Of a stretch of DNA of 64,000 nt, positions 58,899 through 64,000 are shown piece after piece. The position numbers and the translations under genes were made by a program. How positions within the stretch are numbered: position 1 is the first letter of the stretch; every line of letters starts with the position of its first letter. The notes beneath the pieces are model-generated. The model saw nothing but the letters and a program-made list of their open reading frames with translations. It did no database searches and was not told the DNA's origin. The stretch spans positions 62,001-126,000 of the forward strand of contig JAVJNS010000028.1 in NCBI GenBank assembly GCA_040217155.1, read 5' to 3'. The stretch comes from Pelagibius sp040217155. GTDB taxonomy: Bacteria; Pseudomonadota; Alphaproteobacteria; Kiloniellales; Kiloniellaceae.

Positions 58899-60223
58899 CC
58901 CCGCTCGAGATCGGCCTCGTCATCGGCATAGTGACTCTTCTCGTCCTGGCGACGGGTATTCCCATTGCCTTTGGCCTGGGGATCGTATCGCTCGGCTTCC
59001 TGATTCTCTTCGACGGCTGGGGCAGCCTCGGCATCGTCGCCGACACCTTTTTCGGGGGGATCTCGGATTTCACCCTGGTATCGATCCCGATGTTCGTGCT
59101 CATGGGGGCCGCCGTGGCGTCATCGCCGGCCGGCAAGGATCTCTATGAGGCCCTCGACCGCTGGCTGCATCGGGTGCCGGGCGGACTCATTATCTCGAAC
59201 ATCGGCGCCTGCTCGATCTTCGCGGCGCTCTCGGGTTCCTCGCCGGCGACCTGCGCGGCTATCGGCAAGATGGGCATACCGGAAATGCGCCAGCGCGGCT
59301 ACCCCGATGGCCTCGCCACCGGGGCGATCGCCGCCGGCGGCACGCTCGGCATCCTCATCCCGCCCTCGGTGACCATGATCGTCTACGGCATCGCCACGGA
59401 GACCTCGATCGGGCGGCTGTTCATCGCCGGCCTGCTGCCGGGGCTGTTGCTGACCACCCTGTTCATGGCCTGGGCGCTCTTTGCGGCGTGGCGCGGGGGC
59501 TACCGCTTCAGCCTCAACGAAGCCGGCTACAGCCTGCGCCAGAAGCTGGTGGTGCTGCCCCGCGTGCTGCCCTTCCTGATGATCATCGCCGGGGTGCTCT
59601 ATGTGCTCTACGGCGGCGTCGCCACGCCGTCGGAGGCGGCAGGCGTCGGCGCGTTGCTCTGCCTGCTGGTGGTGATCGTCGTTTACGGCCTTGTGTTGCG
59701 CAACTGGTCGCCGCTGCGGATCTGGGAGATTCTTGCCGACACCATGCGCGAGTCGGTGATGATCCTGATGATCATCGCCGCCTCGGCGTTGTTCAGCTAC
59801 ACTTTGTCGAGCCTCTTCGTCACCCAGTCGATCGCCGAGTGGATTGCCGCTTTGGACGTCAACCGCTGGGTCCTGATGGCGATGATCAACCTGTTTCTGC
59901 TGGTCTGCGGGTTTTTCCTGCCACCGGTCGCGGTGATCCTGATGACGGCGCCGGTTCTGCTGCCCATCGTCACCACCGTGGGCTTCGATCCTTATTGGTT
60001 CGCCGTCATCTTCACCATCAACATGGAAATCGGATTGATTACTCCGCCGGTGGGCTTAAATCTCTATGTGATCAACGGAATTGCGCCGGACATCTCCTTG
60101 CCGACGATCCTCAAGGGGGCCTTGCCCTTCATGCTCGCGATGGCGCTGGGGATCGTTCTGCTGTCTTTCTTTCCGGAGATCGCTACCTGGCTGCCGGACG
60201 CCGTAATGGGGCCGGCGATCTAG
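58895..60223 (+). CDS. matM: TRAP transporter large membrane subunit
   Basis: This 442-residue protein has about twelve spans and the usual DctM length. Motifs include FGGISDFTLVSIPMFVLMGA, AAGGTLGILIPPSVTMIVYG and NMEIGLITPPVGLNLYVING. It forms the transport path for malonate together with MatQ and ends 12 bases before matA. Confidence 0.9.
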   Translation: MTPLEIGLVIGIVTLLVLATGIPIAFGLGIVSLGFLILFDGWGSLGIVADTFFGGISDFTLVSIPMFVLMGAAVASSPAGKDLYEALDRWLHRVPGGLIISNIGACSIFAALSGSSPATCAAIGKMGIPEMRQRGYPDGLATGAIAAGGTLGILIPPSVTMIVYGIATETSIGRLFIAGLLPGLLLTTLFMAWALFAAWRGGYRFSLNEAGYSLRQKLVVLPRVLPFLMIIAGVLYVLYGGVATPSEAAGVGALLCLLVVIVVYGLVLRNWSPLRIWEILADTMRESVMILMIIAASALFSYTLSSLFVTQSIAEWIAALDVNRWVLMAMINLFLLVCGFFLPPVAVILMTAPVLLPIVTTVGFDPYWFAVIFTINMEIGLITPPVGLNLYVINGIAPDISLPTILKGALPFMLAMALGIVLLSFFPEIATWLPDAVMGPAI

Positions 60224-60235
60224 AAGGAAGGCTCG

Positions 60236-61693
60236 ATGCCCGAGGCGCCGCAGGAAAACTTCGTCGAACGGACCCTGTCGAACATCGCGACGGGGTGGCG
60301 GGACATCGCGCAGTCGGCGGCCCGCACCGTCGGCCTGTCGAAGGCGCCGGCCTCGGCCCGGCCGGCCTCGCTGATCCGCCTGATGAAGGATTGCCTGGAA
60401 GCGCGCGGCGGCGAGGTTTCGGCGCGCATGCGCGCGGCCGCCCTCGGCCAGCTCTACCTGGAAATGGATGCGGAGGGGCGGGAGCGCTTTCTCACGGTCC
60501 TGGCGCGGGAGTTCGCTGTGCCGTCCGACCAGGTCGCCGAAGCCGTCGCGATCTACCAGGCGTCGGTCAGCGATGCCGATCGCTTGAACGCGGAAGCTCT
60601 GCTGCGCCAGGCGCTGCAGCCGCCGCGCCTGCGCCTGCTGACCCAGTTCAACGCCCTGCCGGAGGGGGTGAAGTTTCTGGTCGACCTGCGCGCTGATCTG
60701 TTGTCCCTGCGCAGCGACGACCCCTATCTCCAGGGGCTCGACAATGACCTGCGGCGGCTTCTGCTGTCATGGTTCGACACCGGTTTTCTCGACCTGCGGG
60801 CCATCGACTGGGATTCGCCGGCCTCGCTGCTGGAAAAGCTGGTCGCCTACGAGGCGGTGCACGAGATCACGTCCTGGCAGGATCTGCGCAACCGTCTCGA
60901 TTCCGACCGCCGCTGCTACGCCCTGTTTCATCCGCGCATGCCGGAGGAGCCGCTGGCCTTTGTAGAGGTTGCCCTGGTCAAAGGCATGGCCGGCTCGATC
61001 CAGGCGCTGCTTGACGAAACGGCGCCGAAAATGGACCCCAAGGCGGCGGACGCGGCGATTTTCTATTCGATCTCCAACACCCAGAAAGGTCTGAAGCAGA
61101 TCTCCTTTGGCGATTTCCTGATCAAGCGGGTGGTCCAGACGCTGTCGCGCGAGTTTCCCAAGATCAAGATCTTCTCGACTCTGTCGCCGATACCCGGCTT
61201 CCGGCGCTGGCTGCAGTCGCTGCCGGAGGCGGAGCTGTCCGCCGGCTTCGAGGCGGATACCCTCGCGATGTTGCCGACGCTGACCAGCGAGCGCGGCCTG
61301 AAGCAGACCCTCGCGCAGCTGCTGGACGACCCGAACTGGCCCGATAACGCGACCGTTTCGACGGCCCTGCAGCGGCCGCTCACGCTGCTGGCGGCGCGCT
61401 ATCTGATGTCGAAACGCCCGGACGGCCAGCCGCTGGATACCGTGGCGCGTTTTCATTTGCGTAACGGCGCGCGCCTGGAGCGGCTCAATTGGCTCGGCGA
61501 TGTCTCGGCCAACGGCCTGGCCAGCTCGATGGGCCTGATGGTGAACTACCGCTACCCGATCGACGATATCGAAGCCAATCACGAAGCCTACATGAAGGAT
61601 GGCCATATCGCGCTGGGCCAGGAGATGCGCGGTCTGTCGCGGTCTGTCGGGGAGAGTTCGGGTTCACCGCGACGCCGCCTCGGCCTCGGCTGA
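60236..61693 (+). CDS. matA: Malonyl-CoA decarboxylase
   Basis: In this 485-residue protein the N-terminal helical domain and C-terminal acetyltransferase-like domain match malonyl-CoA decarboxylase. Features are FEVALVKGMAGSIQALL-type (VEVALVKGMAGSIQALLDE), YSISNTQKGLKQISFG, IKIFSTLSPIPGFRRWL and the catalytic His region ARFHLRNGARLERLNWL, followed by GLMVNYRYPIDDIEANHEAY. It yields acetyl-CoA and carbon dioxide, completing malonate use after MatB. It lies last in the matPQMA run. Confidence 0.94.
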   Translation: MPEAPQENFVERTLSNIATGWRDIAQSAARTVGLSKAPASARPASLIRLMKDCLEARGGEVSARMRAAALGQLYLEMDAEGRERFLTVLAREFAVPSDQVAEAVAIYQASVSDADRLNAEALLRQALQPPRLRLLTQFNALPEGVKFLVDLRADLLSLRSDDPYLQGLDNDLRRLLLSWFDTGFLDLRAIDWDSPASLLEKLVAYEAVHEITSWQDLRNRLDSDRRCYALFHPRMPEEPLAFVEVALVKGMAGSIQALLDETAPKMDPKAADAAIFYSISNTQKGLKQISFGDFLIKRVVQTLSREFPKIKIFSTLSPIPGFRRWLQSLPEAELSAGFEADTLAMLPTLTSERGLKQTLAQLLDDPNWPDNATVSTALQRPLTLLAARYLMSKRPDGQPLDTVARFHLRNGARLERLNWLGDVSANGLASSMGLMVNYRYPIDDIEANHEAYMKDGHIALGQEMRGLSRSVGESSGSPRRRLGLG

Positions 61694-61798
61694 GACGGAA
61701 CGCGGAGCCGTTTCTGCGGCCACGAGGCTTGATTCCTCTGGAAAAGGCTTCAAGCTTGGGCTCCCCCATTTCCCTCCCGCAGGCGCAGGTCTTATTCA

Positions 61799-62959
61799 GT
61801 GGCGATTGACAAAGGACAGTTCAACGACGTGGCGGCGGTGGCGCGAGCGCTGCGGCCGAGTTATCCGGTCTACTGCGTGCGGCCCGACGTGCTGACCACC
61901 GCCGCCAAGCGCTTCATCAACCAGTTTCCCGGCACCGTTCTCTATGCGGTGAAATGCAATCCGCACCCCCTGGTGCTGAACGCCCTTTTCAAAGGCGGGG
62001 TGCGTCACTTCGACACCGCCTCGCTGACCGAGATCGCTCAGATTTCCGACAGCTTCGACGACGCCCACACCTATTTCATGCATCCGGTGAAGGCGCGTGC
62101 GGTGATCAAGTCGGCTTATAAGGTCTACGGCGTGCGGCACTTCATCGTCGACCACATGGACGAGCTGACCAAGATCATCGACGAGATCGGCGCTCAGGGC
62201 ATCACCATCATCGTCCGGGTGAACACGCCGCCGGCCAACGACGCGCTCTATCATCTGGCGGCCAAGTTCGGCGCCACGCCGGATGAGGCCGTCGCGCTGA
62301 TGCGGGCGGCGCAGAAGCAGGGCTGCGGCGTCGGCCTGGCCTTCCATGTCGGGTCGCAATGCCGCAGCCCGGAGGCCTACGGCACGGCGCTGCAGATCGT
62401 CGGCGAGGTGATCGCCCGCGCCGGGATCGAGCCGGCCTGTATCGATGTCGGCGGCGGTTTCCCGGCGGCTTACGGCGATCGCCCGGTGCCGTCGCTCGAC
62501 GCCTATATGGATGCCATCAGGCACGGCCTGAAACAGTTGAAGCTGAGCCCGACCGTCGAAATATTCTCGGAGCCCGGACGGGCGCTGGTCGCCGACGGCT
62601 GCTCGCTGCTGACCCAGGTACAGCTGCGCAAGGACAACCGCCTCTATATCAACGACGGTATCTACGGCAGCCTTTCCGAGATGTCCCAGGTCGCCGTGCG
62701 CCTGCCCGCCCGGCTCATCCGGCTCGACGCCCCAGTTTCCGAGGACACCGGCGAATTCGTTCTCAATGGCCCGACCTGCGATTCGCTGGACGTCCTGCCG
62801 GGCACCTTCACCCTGCCGGCGGACGTGCGCGAGGGCGATTGGATCGAGATCGATCAGGTCGGCGCCTATTCCAATGCCCTGGCGACCCGCTTCAACGGCT
62901 TCTACCCGGAAACCTTCGTGCAGGTCTTCGACGCGCCGCCGGCCCGGGCGGCGGCCTGA
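61799..62959 (+). CDS. Ornithine/lysine decarboxylase-like enzyme (fold-type III)
   Basis: In this 386-residue PLP enzyme the PLP lysine is K52 in LYAVKCNPHP. Others are AFHVGSQCRSPEAYG, CIDVGGGFPAAYG, SEPGRALVADG and the catalytic Cys in NGPTCDSLDVLPG. This pattern fits ornithine or lysine/ornithine decarboxylase making putrescine or cadaverine; diaminopimelate decarboxylase has different C-terminal motifs. The start is GTG 61799 with a weak ribosome site. It follows matA by 105 bases and is probably a separate unit. Confidence 0.88.
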   Translation: MAIDKGQFNDVAAVARALRPSYPVYCVRPDVLTTAAKRFINQFPGTVLYAVKCNPHPLVLNALFKGGVRHFDTASLTEIAQISDSFDDAHTYFMHPVKARAVIKSAYKVYGVRHFIVDHMDELTKIIDEIGAQGITIIVRVNTPPANDALYHLAAKFGATPDEAVALMRAAQKQGCGVGLAFHVGSQCRSPEAYGTALQIVGEVIARAGIEPACIDVGGGFPAAYGDRPVPSLDAYMDAIRHGLKQLKLSPTVEIFSEPGRALVADGCSLLTQVQLRKDNRLYINDGIYGSLSEMSQVAVRLPARLIRLDAPVSEDTGEFVLNGPTCDSLDVLPGTFTLPADVREGDWIEIDQVGAYSNALATRFNGFYPETFVQVFDAPPARAAA

Positions 62960-62976
62960 GGGATCCCCGAACAGCG

Positions 62977-63828
62977 ATGGCCGAGGTCCGCGCCGGCAGG
63001 CTGTCCTGCCTCTCCAAGACCGGTTTCCATGAACTGGCGTATCGCGAGTCGGGTCCGGGCCATCCCGTGCCGGTCGTCTGCCTGCACGGCCTTGGCCGCA
63101 ACGCCCGCGACTTCGACAACCTGGCGGCGGCGCTGGCCGCGGCGGGCCGGCGGGTGGTCTGCCTCGATGTGGTCGGGCGTGGCGACAGCGCTTGGCTGCG
63201 CGATCCCATGGACTACAGCTACCCGCAGTACCTGGCCGACACGGCGGCCCTCATCGCGCGGCTCGACTGCGCCCGGGTGGACATTGTCGGCACCTCCATG
63301 GGCGGGCTCATCGGCATGATGCTGGCCGCCCAGCCGGGCAATCCGATCCGCCGCCTGGTGATCAACGACGTCGGCCCTTTCATTCCCAAGGCCGCCCTTG
63401 AGCGCATCCTCGACTACTTCGGGCGGGATCCGCGCTTTCCGGATCTCGAGGCCGCCGAGGCCTACCATCGCGCCACCTACCGCGGCTTCGGCGACTTGAG
63501 CGACGCGCAGTGGCGCCATCTCACCGAGACCTCGCTGCGGCCGGACGGGGCGGGCTGGCGCCTGCACTACGATCCCCGCATCGCCGAGCCGCTGCGCGCC
63601 GCCGAACTCTGCGATGTCGATCTGTGGCCGCTGTGGGATGCCATTACCTGCCCGGTGCTGGCCCTGCGCGGCGCCGAATCGGACCTGCTGCTGGCGGAGA
63701 CCGCCGCCGAGATGGGCGCGCGCGGTCCGCGCGCCGAGGTTGTCGTCGTCCCCGGCTGCGGCCATGCCCCGGCCTTGCTCGAGGCCGGCCAGATCGACCC
63801 GCTGCGGCACTGGCTGTCGGCGGGATGA
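62977..63828 (+). CDS. Alpha/beta hydrolase
   Basis: This 283-residue hydrolase has HG motif CLHGLGRNARDFD, nucleophile elbow GTSMGGLIG and the later Asp and His of the triad in GAESDLL and CGHAPALLE. The fold is clear, the substrate is not. It starts 17 bases after the decarboxylase stop and overlaps the next gene by 4 bases, so the three genes are likely co-transcribed. Confidence 0.85.
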   Translation: MAEVRAGRLSCLSKTGFHELAYRESGPGHPVPVVCLHGLGRNARDFDNLAAALAAAGRRVVCLDVVGRGDSAWLRDPMDYSYPQYLADTAALIARLDCARVDIVGTSMGGLIGMMLAAQPGNPIRRLVINDVGPFIPKAALERILDYFGRDPRFPDLEAAEAYHRATYRGFGDLSDAQWRHLTETSLRPDGAGWRLHYDPRIAEPLRAAELCDVDLWPLWDAITCPVLALRGAESDLLLAETAAEMGARGPRAEVVVVPGCGHAPALLEAGQIDPLRHWLSAG

Positions 63829-64000
63829 CCTTGCCGGACGCAGGCGCCGCCTTGGATGCCGGCAGCTTCCGGCCGCGCTTTCCCTGGCTCGGTGGCGATC
63901 TCCAGACCTTGCGGAATTTTCTGCTGCGCAGCCGCCATCCCCTCGACGCCTGGCCGGCCGAACGTCTCGAACTGGCGATGCGCGACGGCAGCGGCGACCG
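63825..64000 (+). CDS. Partial YheT-like alpha/beta hydrolase, N-terminus
   Basis: A frame begins at ATG 63825, overlapping the preceding stop (ATGA), and runs off the right edge. The 58 visible residues contain FRPRFPWLGGDLQTLRNFLL, the N-terminal pattern of the YheT/EMB8 hydrolase family (a proline-containing strand followed by G-x-LQT). The active-site region lies outside the window. Confidence 0.6.
   Translation, partial: MTLPDAGAALDAGSFRPRFPWLGGDLQTLRNFLLRSRHPLDAWPAERLELAMRDGSGD

Overview
The window looks like chromosome from a GC-rich alphaproteobacterium, most likely in or near Rhodospirillales/Kiloniellales. This is inferred from the conserved order dapA-smpB, folK-rpoZ-rsh-DUF2062-pdxJ-acpS-lepB-rnc-era-recO and parC, a single RelA/SpoT-type enzyme, an M23 peptidase-bactofilin pair, three-part TRAP transporters and a matPQM/matAB malonate set. 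No 16S gene or other direct taxonomic marker is present.

Layout. (1) 1-1242: a leftward pair of small secreted proteins, the second cut by the window edge, and a MAPEG membrane protein. (2) 1462-13310: a T7-like (podoviral) structural block with capsid, two paralogous small structural proteins, tail tubular proteins A and B, gp13- and gp14-like internal virion proteins, a collagen-repeat tail fibre and a glycine-rich protein. A visibly AT-richer cassette (ATP-grasp enzyme, sulfotransferase) follows, then four small envelope or lysis-like genes. No portal, terminase, polymerase, integrase or repressor is visible. A tRNA-Ser(GCU) lies just downstream. (3) 13958-34886: core genes for cell-wall shape, lysine biosynthesis, trans-translation, folate, stringent response, pyridoxine, acyl-carrier activation, protein export, RNA processing, DNA repair and topoisomerase IV. 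(4) 35141-42653: a TakP-type TRAP transporter with its binding protein convergent across a bidirectional terminator, then the leucyl-transferase Bpt, an alpha-E/ATP-grasp pair and an RDD protein. (5) 42723-49219: motAB, a flavin reductase, a reverse-transsulfuration pair (cystathionine beta-synthase and a Cys/Met-metabolism PLP enzyme) and threonine ammonia-lyase. (6) 49279-54809: a penicillin-acylase-family enzyme, a ZnT9-like cation transporter and a second-type FtsH protease. (7) 54818-61693: a complete malonate uptake and catabolism locus. MatPQM imports malonate, MatB makes malonyl-CoA, MatA decarboxylates it to acetyl-CoA, and a GntR/FCD regulator sits divergently. (8) 61799-64000: an ornithine/lysine decarboxylase-like enzyme and two alpha/beta hydrolases, the last cut by the window edge.

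The most unusual part is the phage block. Its virion genes are open and tightly packed, with a terminator placed as in T7 after the capsid group and tandem duplication of a small structural gene. The tail tubular B protein has a nested insertion, and the appended ATP-grasp/sulfotransferase cassette has a different base composition. Packaging and replication genes are missing from the window, so this could be a decaying prophage or a retained phage-derived particle. The sequence alone does not decide between them.
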